A stretch of 64,000 bases of DNA from CAVSIS01 sp963814875 (GCA_963814875.1 CAWFFJ010000027.1:62001-126000), one strand, 5' to 3'; shown: positions 51,805 through 62,406, numbered from the stretch's first letter. Program-made: numbers and translations. Notes: generated by a model from the letters alone, not told the origin.

Positions 51805-53103
51805 CTACCTTGAATGAGCCCTCGCCCCAGGCGGCGGCAGCATGATCGGCCGCAGGAGGTCCGTCGCGATCTTCCGTGACCCCACGTAGGGCTCGAGCAG
51901 GTCCACTGCACCGTCGAGCTCGAGCCGGGCCGAGCCGTCGGTGTTCACGTTGTAGGTAATGTCCCGACCAGTGAAGGGGTCGGGCAAGAAGAGATCCGGC
52001 ACATTGGACCTGTCGCGGGGGTAGCTGCCCTCGGCGGCTCCGATCCGCCGCAGAGCGATGGCGGCGCGCAGTGCCTGGCGGCTCGCGGAGGCGCTCTGGG
52101 CTCGAGCCACCATCGCAGCCAGGTTGATCCCTCCGTCCTTACCGATGACGAGGCCGCGCTCCGGCTCTGGGAGTACCTCGGGGAAATGGGCGAAGCGTTC
52201 CGGGTCCGTACCGCACGGTCGGTCGACCAGGTCCATGGCGGCTCGTGCCGCCCGAATCACGTCCTCGGCCTTCGCCTGCGCCAGGGCTGCGACGGGCTGG
52301 TTGGAAACCGGGCTCACCCAGTCATGGTCGTTGCTCTCAAGCGCCTGCTCGAGCTTGCCAGCCCAGTTCACGATCGCTCTGCGCAGCATCGCGTCGAGGT
52401 CGGAGGAGGGCGTGAGGCCCTGGAGGCGATCGAGCACCGGGGCCGAGCCCGCCCAGGGATCGGGCGATGCCAGGGCGTCCTTCATCGCGTCCAGCGTCCA
52501 GGCCTCCATCGCGACACCGAGCAGGGCCATGACCTCGTCGCTTTCCTCCTCCATGCAGGCCGCCATCCGCGCCATGGTCGCGACGGCGGTGAGGCCCGCG
52601 TCGGGCTCGCCTACGCCGAAGGCCTGGCGGGCCTGGGCCCACAGGAACCGCTGCGCCCAGACCAGAGAGAGGTAAACCGGGATCTCGGCATGGATCCCCT
52701 TGGTGTAGTCGATGCCCCAGCTACATCCCTCGAGCCCCGCCGCCTGGTGGAGTGTCGTCAACGCGCCCCGTTGCCTTTCGAGGGTCGCGCTGACACGGTT
52801 CTTGAGGTCCGGAGACCACTCACCGTAAGGCGCTGAAATCGCTTCCTTGACGGTCTCCTTGTCCTCGTCGGACCAGACCACGGCCCCAGCTCCGGCCTCG
52901 AGCCAGCTGGCGGCATTGAGTTGGTCCTCGATCTCGGGGCGATTGAATGCGGCGAGGTCGATGTGGTCCAGGTTAGGCGCCGAGCTGCCAGGGCCGGACG
53001 TCTGGCTCGCACGTACCGCAGTGACCACACCCAGGGCCGCGAGGAGCAGCCCCCCCGCCGTGAGGCAGAGTCGGCGGAACCAGAGCTTCTCGGAGACTCT
53101 CAT
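51805..53103 (-). CDS. exported protein of unknown function
   Basis: A 432-aa protein anchored or exported by its N-terminus (LCLTAGGLLLAALGVVTAVRA). The body is helical and Ala/Leu-rich with scattered Cys. The C-terminal ~70 residues (IALRRIGAAEGSYPRDRSNV ... LPDPFTGRDITYNVNTDGSA) resemble the pseudopilin-like tail seen in many envelope proteins of Acidobacteria and Planctomycetes. GGAGGA precedes the ATG. No enzyme motif is recognised. It lies downstream of the sigma54 two-component operon but is separated from it by an inverted repeat. Confidence 0.7.
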   Translation of the reverse strand: MRVSEKLWFRRLCLTAGGLLLAALGVVTAVRASQTSGPGSSAPNLDHIDLAAFNRPEIEDQLNAASWLEAGAGAVVWSDEDKETVKEAISAPYGEWSPDLKNRVSATLERQRGALTTLHQAAGLEGCSWGIDYTKGIHAEIPVYLSLVWAQRFLWAQARQAFGVGEPDAGLTAVATMARMAACMEEESDEVMALLGVAMEAWTLDAMKDALASPDPWAGSAPVLDRLQGLTPSSDLDAMLRRAIVNWAGKLEQALESNDHDWVSPVSNQPVAALAQAKAEDVIRAARAAMDLVDRPCGTDPERFAHFPEVLPEPERGLVIGKDGGINLAAMVARAQSASASRQALRAAIALRRIGAAEGSYPRDRSNVPDLFLPDPFTGRDITYNVNTDGSARLELDGAVDLLEPYVGSRKIATDLLRPIMLPPPGARAHSR

Positions 53104-53293
53104 GTCGGTCCTCCTCCGGTTGTCGGCGAATCATGGGGTCCGCTGGTCGCGAGAATGCCTTCCAGCTCGTCGAGCGCGACAGAGCGGGTTGCAGCGGGTA
53201 TCGAGATGGAAGGGTCCAAGGTCTCCACGATCATAGGACGGAGAAGCCACCCATCCTTGTCATATCGCGATGAGCGCAGCTCATCAGAAGCAG

Positions 53294-53364
53294 CCTGCAG
53301 GGCATAGGCCTAGAGAAACGCTGCGAGAACCCGACTGCCAGTACAGGGGCCTATGCCCTGCAGG
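53294..53364. repeat. 17-bp perfect inverted repeat downstream of the response regulator
   Basis: CCTGCAGGGCATAGGCC (53294-53310) and its exact complement at 53348-53364, with a 37-nt loop, starting 4 bp past the regulator's stop. No T-run follows. It may end or insulate the efflux/two-component operon from the next leftward gene. Confidence 0.6.
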
Positions 53365-53367
53365 GTG

Positions 53368-54691
53368 CTATCCCAGCCCGTAGCGCTTGAGCTTGTCGTA
53401 CAGGGTGCGCAGGCCGATGCCGAGCTCGTCCGCGGCGCGGCGGCGGTGTCCGCCGCTGCGCTCGAGGGCGCGGACGATGGCGTCGCGCTCGATCTCGGCG
53501 AGGCTGCGGGCTTCGCTCCCGCCGCGCACGGCCGACGTCGGGCGAACGGCGAGGTGCGCCGCGGTCACGAGCGGCCCGTCGGTGAGGATGGCGGCGCGTT
53601 CGAGGGCGTTGGCGAGCTCGCGCACGTTGCCCGGCCAGTCCGCCGCCTCGATCAGTGCGCGTGCATCGGCCGACAGCCCGAGGTGCGGCCGGCCGAGCTC
53701 GCCGGCGATCCCAGCCAGCAGCGAATCGGCGAGGGGCAGGATGTCCTCCCGGCGCTCGCGCAACGGCGGCAGCTCGATCGGGAACACCGCGAGGCGGTGG
53801 TAGAGGTCGGCGCGGAACCGGCCCTCATCCATGAGCGAGGCGAGATCGCGATTGGTGGCGGTAATCCAGCGGACGTCGACCTCGAGGGTGCGGCTGCCGC
53901 CGACGCGCTCGAAGCGCCGCTCCTGGATCACCCGCAGCAGCTTGACCTGGAGCTCCGGCTTGAGCTCGGCGATCTCGTCGAGGAAGAAGGTCCCGCCGTC
54001 GGCGAGCTCGATGCGGCCGCGGTGCTGGCCGGTGGCGCCCGTGAACGAGCGCCTTCTCGTGCCCGAAGAGCTCGCTTTCGAGCAGGGTTTCGGTGAGCGC
54101 GGCGCCGTTGACCGCGACGAAGGGGCCTTCCGAGCGCGCGCTGAGGCGGTGGATGAGGCGGGCGGCGACCTCCTTGCCGGTGCCGCTCTCGCCGAGCAGC
54201 AGGACCGAGGCGTCGGTGGCGGCGACCTTCTCGATCGCGCTCACGACCGGCGTCATCGAGGGCGCGCCGTAGGTCAGGCGGAGGTGCTCCTCGTCCGCAT
54301 CGGAACGGTCCTTGAGCGCCCGCAGGCGGTAGCGTTCGACCGCGCGCTGGACCAGCAGTCGCAGCTCGGCAGGTCCGCTGAGGGGCTTCTGGAGGTAGTC
54401 GAAGGCGCCGAGCTTCATCGCCTCGACCGCGCCCTCGACCGAGCCGTGGGCGGTGAGCACGATGACCTCCATCTCGGGGTGCTCGGCGCGGGCGCGGCGG
54501 AGCAGTGCCATGCCGTCCATCCGCGGCATGCGCAGGTCGGTGATCAGGACGTGGAAGCTGCGTCGCTCGAGCAGGCTCGAGGCCTCGAGCCCGTCCGCCG
54601 CCTGGGCCACCTCGTGACCCTCGCTCTCGAGCGACTCGGCGAGGAAGGTCCGGATGCCCTCCTCGTCGTCGACGGCCAGGATGCGGGCCAC
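53368..54691 (-). CDS. NtrC-family sigma54 response regulator, frameshifted in the GAFTGA loop
   Basis: The receiver domain has its phospho-Asp in LITDLRMPRMDG (Asp52) and Lys in LQKP. The AAA+ domain has Walker A LLLGESGTGKE. The C-terminus continues in the next frame with ERRFERVGG, RWITATNRDL, DWPGNVRELAN and a Fis-type HTH (HRRRAADELGIGLRTLYDKL). The two frames meet at 54037-54055, where GAFTGA should be; 7 nt stand between the Lys codon and TTC where 6 are expected. Joined length is ~441 aa, normal for the family. It is the last gene of the efflux operon, 9 nt after its kinase. Confidence 0.82.
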
Positions 54692-54700
54692 GTCAGCCTC

Positions 54701-55963
<1,263 letters not shown>

Positions 55964-56051
55964 CGCGGTCGCGTCCAGGGGGCGGTCTCCGATTGTCCCC
56001 GGCCGCGGTGCCGGAGGCAACCCGTACGGGGCAGGAAGGCGTAGCGCGCCA

Positions 56052-57269
56052 TCACTCGTATCGCAGGGCGTCGATCGGGTTGAGCGCCGCCGCCTTGCGC
56101 GCCGGGTAGAAGCCGAAGAAGATCCCGACCCCGGCCGAGAAGACGAGCGCGAGGACCACTGTGGCCGGCGATACCACGGTGCTCCAGCCGGTGAAGTGCC
56201 CGAGAACCCGCGCTCCGGCGAAGCCGGCGGCGATCCCGATCGCCCCGCCGAATAGGCTCATTACGGTGCTCTCGACCAGGAACTGGGTCAGCACGTCGAT
56301 TCCATGGGCGCCGATGGCGAGCCGAATGCCGATCTCGCGGGTCCGCTCGGTGACCGAGACCAGCATGATGTTCATGATCCCGATCCCGCCGACCAGGAGG
56401 GAGATACTCGCGATCGCCGCGAGCAGCAGGGTCATCACCTCGGTGGTGCCCTCCGCGGTTTCGGCGAGGTCGGTCTGGTTGCGGACGGTGAAGTCGTTGT
56501 CCTCGTAGCTCGCCAGCCGGTGGGCCTGGCGCATGATCGCGGTGATCTCCTCCTGGGCCGCCGGGATGTCCTCGGGGTTGGAGGTCGCGGCCAGGATCTG
56601 CGGGATGAACTGGTGACCCGCGAGCCGGCTCTGCACGGTGGTGTAGGGCGCCAGGATGGCGTCGTCCTGGTCGGTGCCGTTGGCGGTCTGGCCCTTGCTC
56701 TGAAGCACGCCGATGACCTTGAACGGCACGTTGCGGATCTGGAGCTCCTGGCCGACCGGGTCCTGGCCGGGATAGAGAGACTCGGCGATGGTCTGACCGA
56801 TCACCGCGACCTTGCGCGCCGCGCGCTCGTCGGCGGCGGAGAAGAACGAGCCGGAGACGACGTTCCAGTCGCGGATGACCTGGTAATCGGTGGAGACGCC
56901 GTTGATGTGGGTGCGCCAGTTGCCCGCGCCGCCGATGATCTGCGCCCCGGCCATGATCACGGGCGAGACCGCGCTCAGCAGGGTCGCCTCCCGACGCAGG
57001 GTGTCGACGTTGTCGATCGAAAGCCGGTTGAAACTCTGGGCGCCCTGGCTGACTCCGCCCTGGCGCGACGAGCCCGCAGTGAGCACGATCATGTTGGTGC
57101 CCAGGTTCTGGATCTGCTGCTGGATGCGCTGCTGGGCGCCCTGGCCGACCGCGACCATGACGATCACGGCACTGACCCCGATGATGATCCCGAGCATGGT
57201 CAGCAGGGTCCGCATTGTGTTCTTCACGATGCTCTGCCAGGCGACCCTGATCAGTGTCGATGTGCGCAT
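56052..57269 (-). CDS. MacB-type ABC transporter permease
   Basis: A 405-aa FtsX/MacB permease: N-terminal helix (TMLGIIIGVSAVIVMVAVGQGA), periplasmic MacB core (~50-240) and three C-terminal helices (GGIGIMNIMLVSVTERTREI; GIRLAIGA; GIFFGFYPARKAA). It pairs with the ATPase 2 nt upstream and the adaptor before that. In the MacAB mechanism it drives substrates from the periplasm through TolC. Confidence 0.93.
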   Translation of the reverse strand: MRTSTLIRVAWQSIVKNTMRTLLTMLGIIIGVSAVIVMVAVGQGAQQRIQQQIQNLGTNMIVLTAGSSRQGGVSQGAQSFNRLSIDNVDTLRREATLLSAVSPVIMAGAQIIGGAGNWRTHINGVSTDYQVIRDWNVVSGSFFSAADERAARKVAVIGQTIAESLYPGQDPVGQELQIRNVPFKVIGVLQSKGQTANGTDQDDAILAPYTTVQSRLAGHQFIPQILAATSNPEDIPAAQEEITAIMRQAHRLASYEDNDFTVRNQTDLAETAEGTTEVMTLLLAAIASISLLVGGIGIMNIMLVSVTERTREIGIRLAIGAHGIDVLTQFLVESTVMSLFGGAIGIAAGFAGARVLGHFTGWSTVVSPATVVLALVFSAGVGIFFGFYPARKAAALNPIDALRYE

Positions 57270-57271
57270 GA

Positions 57272-58024
57272 CTAGACCGCCTCCTCCTCGAACTCGAGGG
57301 ACTCCAGGTCGCGGCTGGCAACGCCTCGCTCGAGCACCCGTGCGTCGCGGGTCACGCGTCCGTCGCGCAGCTCGACGATTCGCCGGGTATAGGCTGCGAT
57401 CTCTCTCTCATGAGTCACGAGGACGATCGTAATGCCCTGGTCGTTGAGCTCCTGGAACAGGGCGAGAACCTCGACCGAGGTCCTGCTGTCGAGGTTGCCG
57501 GTGGGCTCGTCGGCGAGCAGTAGGGCGGGGTGGGTGACCAGGGCGCGTGCGATCGCGACGCGCTGCTGCTGTCCTCCTGAGAGCTCATTCGGCATGTGGT
57601 GGGCGCGGTCGGCGAGGCCGACGCGGTCGAGCGCCTCGAGCGCGAGGCGCCGGGTCGCGAGCTTGCGCCCGGACCGGTCGTAGAGCAGCGGGAGCTCCAC
57701 GTTGTCCACCGCGGACGTCCGTGCGAGCAGGTTGAACCCCTGGAAGACGAAACCGATCTTGGAGTTGCGGATGTCGGCGAGGGCGCTGCGGCCGAGCCCG
57801 TTGGTGGCGACCCCGTCGAGGTGGTAGGAGCCTTCTGAAGGCACGTCGAGGCAGCCGAGGATGTTCATCAGGGTCGACTTGCCGCTGCCGGAGGCGCCCA
57901 TCACGGCGACGAACTCTCCCGGGGTCACCTCGAGGTCGACGCCCCGCAGCGCGCGGACCTCGGTGGCGCCCATGGTGTAGACCTTGGTCAGGCCTTCGGT
58001 GCGAATGACTGGTGCGTCGGACAT
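57272..58024 (-). CDS. MacB/LolD-type ABC ATPase
   Basis: A 250-aa ATPase with Walker A GASGSGKS, signature LSGGQQQRVAIARAL, Walker B LLLADEPTGNLD and the switch His in VTHE. It belongs to the MacB/LolD group (o228). The permease starts 2 nt after its stop. The ATG at 58024 marks the start of homology. Confidence 0.95.
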   Translation of the reverse strand: MSDAPVIRTEGLTKVYTMGATEVRALRGVDLEVTPGEFVAVMGASGSGKSTLMNILGCLDVPSEGSYHLDGVATNGLGRSALADIRNSKIGFVFQGFNLLARTSAVDNVELPLLYDRSGRKLATRRLALEALDRVGLADRAHHMPNELSGGQQQRVAIARALVTHPALLLADEPTGNLDSRTSVEVLALFQELNDQGITIVLVTHEREIAAYTRRIVELRDGRVTRDARVLERGVASRDLESLEFEEEAV

Positions 58025-58044
58025 GGTCGGCTCCGTCAACCCGC

Positions 58045-59322
58045 TCAGAACGGCGGCCCGTGGCGGTCGCCGCCCGCGGCCGGCTGGAACGGGTTGCTGG
58101 TCGAGCTCTGCGCCGCCTGCGACATCCCGGCGATGACCTCGAGGCCCGGCTCGATGCGCCGGCCCGTGATCTCGGTGGACTGACCGTCGGTGATCCCGGT
58201 CTTGACCGGAGCGGCATCGATCTTCCCGTCGGGGTCGAGGAACCACAGCATCGTGACGTTGCTCGGTCGCTCGCCGTGCCCGGCGCCGGGCACGTGACCG
58301 CCCTGGCCGTCCACTCGCGGCCGACCCTCGGTCCCGGTCGGCGGGGTATCGCCCTGCGCGTCCCGCACGGCGGCCTGCTGCTCGCGCCGTGCGCGCATCT
58401 CGGCGACCATCGCTTCCGTGGGCCGGAAGCGCAGCGCCGCGTTGGGGACCTTGAGCACGTCCGTGGCTGAGGCGACGAGGAACTCCACCGTCGCCGTCAT
58501 GCCCGGCAATAGGCGTCCGTCGGGGTTCTTGACGTTGACCACGACCGTGTAGCTGACCACATTCTGGTCGGTTGTGGACTGCAGCCGCACCTGCTTGACC
58601 GTACCGTTGAAGCGCTCGTCGGGGTAGGCCTTGACCGTGAAGCGCACAGTCTGCCCTTCCTTGATCTGGCCGATGTCGCTCTCGTCGACCGAGGCGAGGA
58701 TCTGCATTTCGGAGAGGTCGTTGGCGATGGTGAACAGGCGCGGCGAGGAGAAGCTCGCGGCGACCGTCTGGCCCACGTCGACGTCCCGCTCGACCACGGT
58801 GCCGTCCACCGGCGCCATAATGGTGGCAAAGGAGAGGTTGCGACGGGCGCGGTCGAGGCTCGCCTCGGCGGACTTCATCGAGGCCTTCGCCACCTCGAGC
58901 TGGTACTGGGCGCTGTTGAAGTCCGCGTCGGCGGCGATGCCCTGCTGGTGGAGCGACTGGAAGCGGGTGAAGTCGCGCTCCGCCTGGTGCAGGTCGGCCT
59001 GGGTGCGTTCGTAGGACGCTTCAGCGTCCTGGACCGAGCTCTGGAGCAGGGTGGTGTCGAGCTGCGCGATGACCTGACCCTTCCTCACCGTGTCGTTGAA
59101 GTCGACCATGATCTTCGAGATCAGGCCCGAGACCTGGGTGCCGACCTCGACCGTGGTCACGGCGCTCAGCGCACCGGTGGCCGAGACCACCGCCTCCAGG
59201 TCACCCTTCTCCACCTTCACGGTGCGGTAGGTGACGCCGGCGTCCGGTCCCGATCGCGTCCAGAACGCGGCGGCGGCGCCGGCAGCGATCAGGATCGCGG
59301 CGATCGAGAGCCACTTCTTCAT
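58045..59322 (-). CDS. MacA-type periplasmic adaptor (RND/HlyD family)
   Basis: A 425-aa membrane-fusion protein. N-terminal anchor (WLSIAAILIAAGAAAAFW), barrel and lipoyl halves (VSATGALSAVTTVEVGTQVS; ATIMAPVDGTVVERDVDVGQT) around a coiled coil (~100-170), then a long C-terminal extension. It links the MacB-type permease to the outer-membrane channel. First gene of the operon. The ATG at 59322 has GGAGG 8 nt upstream. Transcription probably starts from the sigma54 element at 59378-59392. Confidence 0.93.
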   Translation of the reverse strand: MKKWLSIAAILIAAGAAAAFWTRSGPDAGVTYRTVKVEKGDLEAVVSATGALSAVTTVEVGTQVSGLISKIMVDFNDTVRKGQVIAQLDTTLLQSSVQDAEASYERTQADLHQAERDFTRFQSLHQQGIAADADFNSAQYQLEVAKASMKSAEASLDRARRNLSFATIMAPVDGTVVERDVDVGQTVAASFSSPRLFTIANDLSEMQILASVDESDIGQIKEGQTVRFTVKAYPDERFNGTVKQVRLQSTTDQNVVSYTVVVNVKNPDGRLLPGMTATVEFLVASATDVLKVPNAALRFRPTEAMVAEMRARREQQAAVRDAQGDTPPTGTEGRPRVDGQGGHVPGAGHGERPSNVTMLWFLDPDGKIDAAPVKTGITDGQSTEITGRRIEPGLEVIAGMSQAAQSSTSNPFQPAAGGDRHGPPF

Positions 59323-59377
59323 GTCGTCCTCCATGGGACCGGGGACCCAGTGATCCCGTCGTCCGGTCAAGTGATGA

Positions 59378-59392
59378 GCAAGGCGGGTGCCA
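59378..59392 (-). promoter_or_regulatory. sigma54 (-24/-12) promoter of the efflux/two-component operon
   Basis: Minus strand TGGCACCCGCCTTGC, with GG and GC at the invariant 10-bp spacing of TGGCACG-N4-TTGC. It lies about 56 nt before the MacA start. The operon itself encodes an NtrC-type activator. Confidence 0.75.
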
Positions 59393-59457
59393 TTGAGCTC
59401 AGAGGGATATCTTGCAGTGAGTTAGCCGTTGGCAAGGTGCGAGCCATGGGGCGAAGA

Positions 59458-59493
59458 TGCGGAATCCGCAGTCGCGCGAGTGCGGATTCCGCA
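59458..59493. promoter_or_regulatory. paired activator-binding palindromes (UAS) for the efflux operon
   Basis: TGCGGAATCCGCA (59458-59470) and TGCGGATTCCGCA (59481-59493), reverse complements of each other, centres 23 bp apart. They lie about 98 and 121 bp upstream of the expected sigma54 start. Near-identical half-sites recur at 61052-61085. Confidence 0.7.
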
Positions 59494-59497
59494 CGCT

Positions 59498-59988
59498 GTG
59501 CTCCTCACGGCGAGGGAACCGGGAATCAGACCACCGCTTGAGGTTCTGGAGTCTTCTTGAGGTTTTTGGGGCGGCAGAGGCAACAAGGGTTGAGAGCTGA
59601 GGAGCTTGGAGAAGGGGCGCACCTTGCGTGCGCCCGTGCCGGGAAAACCTCCGGTCCGACCGGGCGGAGGCAAGCAAGCCGTCTCGAAAGTCGAACAGAT
59701 CTCCAGCTCCTTGACTGGCTCTGGGCATTCGAGCGCGAGAGAGAGTTTGAACCGCCAAGACGCAAAGAGCGCTAAGGGATTTTTGAATCAGCTTGTTGCG
59801 ACCAACTTTGCGATCTTCGCGGTCTTCGCGGTTCAGATTTGAGGCATTCGGAGCTCCGTCGACTGGAGCCGGAACGGCAAGCCAGGGGAAGTTGTGAGAC
59901 AGCTTGTAAGCTCCGCCCCTGCGAGCTCTCTCCTCACCTCCTCACCTTCTTACCTTCTTGCCTCTGGCGTCTCGCGGCCCGGAGTGCG
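59498..59988. other. gene-free stretch upstream of the efflux control region
   Basis: About 490 bp between the UAS pair and the end of the glycine-rich gene. It holds a GC hairpin GGGCGCACC-TTGC-type near 59618-59636 and the inverted repeat at 59749-59834. No gene is supported. Confidence 0.4.
59749..59834. repeat. imperfect inverted repeat, GAACCGC-AAGAC type
   Basis: Left arm GAACCGCCAAGACGCAAAG (from 59749), right arm ending CGGTCTTCGCGGTTC at 59834, with ~37 bp between. A related single arm occurs at 62585-62609. Confidence 0.5.
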
Positions 59989-60885
59989 TCAGCGGAGGGT
60001 CACGTCGAGCCAGGTCACGGCGGTGCCGGAGCGACCCTCGGGTGAACGATTGCCGGCGCCTCTCGCGCCGCCGTCCGGCGGGCGGCCTCCGCCGTGCCCG
60101 CCGCGACCGCCTCCCCCGAAGCCGCCGGAGAAGCCGCCGCGGCCGCCGAGAGCCTCGCGCATCGCCTTGCGCTCGGCCTTGGTCATCCCGCCGACCTGGA
60201 CGCCGAGCTGAAAGGTCAGACCTTTGGCGCCCGCACCGCTCGCGAAGCTCTCGCCGAGCATCGACAGCGGGATCGCGAGCTCGTAGGCGTAGACGCCTTC
60301 ATTAAGCGCCGACGCGGCTCGTGGGCCGCCCGGCAGATCCTCGACCCGGGTCTGGGTCTCCTCGCCGCTGAGGACCGCGACCGAGCCTGGCGCCAGATGG
60401 CGGAGGGACGGGTGCGGCGGGCCGGCCGGCCGGTCCTCCCAGCCGGGAGGGGTGTCGGACGGCGGGGCGCCGCCGCTGGGAGTAGCGGACGACACGGCCA
60501 GCGCTTCCACGAGAGATGTCGAGCCGGCGTAGCGGACGCCGAGGTCGGTGTCGTGGCTGGAGCCGCTGTCGAGCCACAGCACGACGCCGCGGTGCAGGAT
60601 CTCCCGCGCGAGACGGTCGTCCGCGAAGCGGAACATCACGTACAGCGTGGTGTCGTCGTGGCCGAGCGCGAGCACGTGCACGCTGCTCTCGACGTAGCTG
60701 AAGGGCACACCTTGCCAGTCGGCTGCACTGCCGTCGAGGGCGATCGGTGCGGCGAGCGTTGGGCAGTCGGCCGCGAGGTCGCTGCCGGCGACCGCCGGGG
60801 AGGCCGCCGCGAGGACGAGCAGCAGTGCGGCAGTCGGGGCGAGGATGTCGAGGTGGTGGGCACGCTTGCGGGTTGTGGCAGGCAC
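59989..60885 (-). CDS. exported glycine-rich protein with CBM9-like domain, sigma54-dependent
   Basis: A 298-aa protein: GTG start with GGGAGG upstream, signal peptide (ILAPTAALLLVLAAASPAVAG), then a CBM9/DOMON-like beta domain (APIALDGSAADWQGVPFSYV; DDTTLYVMFRFADDRLA; YAYELAIPLSML). A late Lys/Arg segment (TKAERKAMREAL) precedes a Gly-rich run of GGFGG/GGRGG/GHGGG repeats (~residues 245-280). A consensus sigma54 promoter and a UAS palindrome pair lie upstream, matching those of the efflux operon, so it is probably a co-regulated envelope protein. Confidence 0.8.
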   Translation of the reverse strand: MPATTRKRAHHLDILAPTAALLLVLAAASPAVAGSDLAADCPTLAAPIALDGSAADWQGVPFSYVESSVHVLALGHDDTTLYVMFRFADDRLAREILHRGVVLWLDSGSSHDTDLGVRYAGSTSLVEALAVSSATPSGGAPPSDTPPGWEDRPAGPPHPSLRHLAPGSVAVLSGEETQTRVEDLPGGPRAASALNEGVYAYELAIPLSMLGESFASGAGAKGLTFQLGVQVGGMTKAERKAMREALGGRGGFSGGFGGGGRGGHGGGRPPDGGARGAGNRSPEGRSGTAVTWLDVTLR

Positions 60886-60994
60886 GGTGTTCCTCCCCGG
60901 GGTGTCGGCGTCGGTCCGCGAAAGGGGGGCGCCCCGCGAGCGGAGGTCGTGCGAGGATGCCGCCCGCGGGCCCCGCGCCCCGTCGGGACGTAGA

Positions 60995-61009
60995 GCAACG
61001 TGCGTGCCA
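60995..61009 (-). promoter_or_regulatory. sigma54 promoter of the glycine-rich exported gene
   Basis: Minus strand TGGCACGCACGTTGC, a full match to TGGCACG-N4-TTGC, about 110 nt before the GTG start. Confidence 0.8.
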
Positions 61010-61051
61010 CCGCAGGCTAGGCGCACCGGACCCCGGCCCCGCGGGGAAGGA

Positions 61052-61085
61052 TGCGGATCCCGCACTGCGCAGTGCGGGATCCGCA
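61052..61085. promoter_or_regulatory. 34-bp perfect palindrome (UAS pair)
   Basis: Two half-sites TGCGGATCCCGCA (61052-61064) and TGCGGGATCCGCA (61073-61085) form one perfect 34-bp palindrome, centres 21 bp apart, about 75-95 bp upstream of the expected start. They share TGCGGA/TCCGCA with 59458-59493. Confidence 0.75.
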
Positions 61086-61116
61086 GTCGGATCGGTGAAT
61101 GCCGGGTCGGCCCGAG

Positions 61117-62406
61117 CTATCGCGCGGCGTTGTAGATCGCGTCTCCCGAGACCTGGTCGACCGTCGAGGCATAGCCGAGGATCGAGCCCCCGGCGCTGGT
61201 CACGCGGAACGTCACGGAACCCCCGTTGAGGCTCGAGACCCCCAGCACGGGGAGCCCGACCTGGCGCTGCTCGTAGGGCTGGAGGCTCCACCCGGTGAAG
61301 CTCATCTGGTTGCCGTTGGCGTCGAGGACCCGGACCTCGAGGGTGACCGTGGTCCCGGACGTGTTGAGCACTCCGATGTTGGTCCGCAGTACCGCGTTCT
61401 GGAACACCCCCGGGACCAGCGTCTCACCGGCGCTCCCGGCGCGGCTCGCCGGGATCCCCTGACCGTAGCTGCCGCCTCCGAGCGGGTTGGGGGTGAAGGT
61501 ATGGGTGGTGGCGGTTACGATCGAGGCGCCCTGGGAGATCCCGGAGGCGGTCGCCCGAAGGTAGAGGCCGCCGGTGAGCTGGCTGCCGCCGAGCACCGCG
61601 ACGAGGTCGTCGACGCGCAGGAAGCCGTGTGGCGGGATCGTGCCGAGCGTGACCGGGCTCGCCACCGCGGCCGCGTTGCTCTGACCCTGGCGCAGAAGTG
61701 CGGCAGACAGATCGACCGGGACGTCGGTGGAGTTCGAGAACCACCCCGCAGTCGACCAGGAGGTTCCGCCTTGCCCTTGCGCCGAGGCTGCGGCGGGGAC
61801 GAACAACTCCTGGACCGTCTCGAGGCCCGCCTCGCCGAAGTACGCGTCGTCGAAGATTGCGACCCCGGGGTTGGTCTCGTCTTGGAGCGACGGCGTTCCC
61901 ACCACCAGCCAAACCCGGGCCTGTGCTGCACCGGCCGGTGCGGTGAGCTCGTGAGTGAGCCGCAGCCACGTGTCGGTCGTCTGGCTGGCCCGGATGACGT
62001 TGTCGCTGCTCAGTTCGGTGAAGTCGGCGGCCAACCACTGGACGTACATGCCGGCCAGGTTGGCCGGATTGTCCGCCGAAGGCACGAGCATGCTGGTCGC
62101 GACGTCGTAGGTCACACCCGGTTGAACGTCGACCGTCTGGTGGCCGCCGTCGTACGAACTGCTCCAGTGCGAGAATCGGACCTCGAGCGCGCCGGGCCCG
62201 GAGCCGCCGTCGAGGGTGCTGCCGAGATCGCCGCGGTCGCGCAGCTCGATCCGTGAGTCGTTCGGCTGCCAGCCGTCGTGGCCGCTGTCGAAGGCAGGGT
62301 TGGTGAGCAGGTTCTGAGCGGAAACCGGAAGTGCGGAAAGGCCGAGAAGAGCGACGGCGAGGGCCGACGCTCGGGAGAAGCGGCGCGTGGTGGCTCGGTC
62401 GGACAT
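61117..62406 (-). CDS. exported protein with carbohydrate-binding-like and beta domains
   Basis: A 429-aa protein. Signal peptide to about PVSAQ, then a CBM4/9-type domain (NLLTNPAFDSGHDGWQPNDS; GVTYDVATSMLVPSA; DTWLRLTHELTAPAG). The C-terminal ~210 residues are a single copy of the domain duplicated in the 47248-50547 protein: GGTSWSTAGWFSN at the start, NIGVLNTSG and GYASTVDQVSGDAIY at the end. It is probably surface or secreted. The start at 62406 has a GAGGTCC-type ribosome site. Confidence 0.75.
   Translation of the reverse strand: MSDRATTRRFSRASALAVALLGLSALPVSAQNLLTNPAFDSGHDGWQPNDSRIELRDRGDLGSTLDGGSGPGALEVRFSHWSSSYDGGHQTVDVQPGVTYDVATSMLVPSADNPANLAGMYVQWLAADFTELSSDNVIRASQTTDTWLRLTHELTAPAGAAQARVWLVVGTPSLQDETNPGVAIFDDAYFGEAGLETVQELFVPAAASAQGQGGTSWSTAGWFSNSTDVPVDLSAALLRQGQSNAAAVASPVTLGTIPPHGFLRVDDLVAVLGGSQLTGGLYLRATASGISQGASIVTATTHTFTPNPLGGGSYGQGIPASRAGSAGETLVPGVFQNAVLRTNIGVLNTSGTTVTLEVRVLDANGNQMSFTGWSLQPYEQRQVGLPVLGVSSLNGGSVTFRVTSAGGSILGYASTVDQVSGDAIYNAAR

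Noticed and set aside
59432..59446. Second sigma54-like sequence (minus strand TGGCTCGCACCTTGC)
   Set aside because: Spacing is right but it lacks the A of TGGCAC, and it lies only 12 bp from the UAS pair, too close for enhancer-type activation; 59378-59392 fits better.
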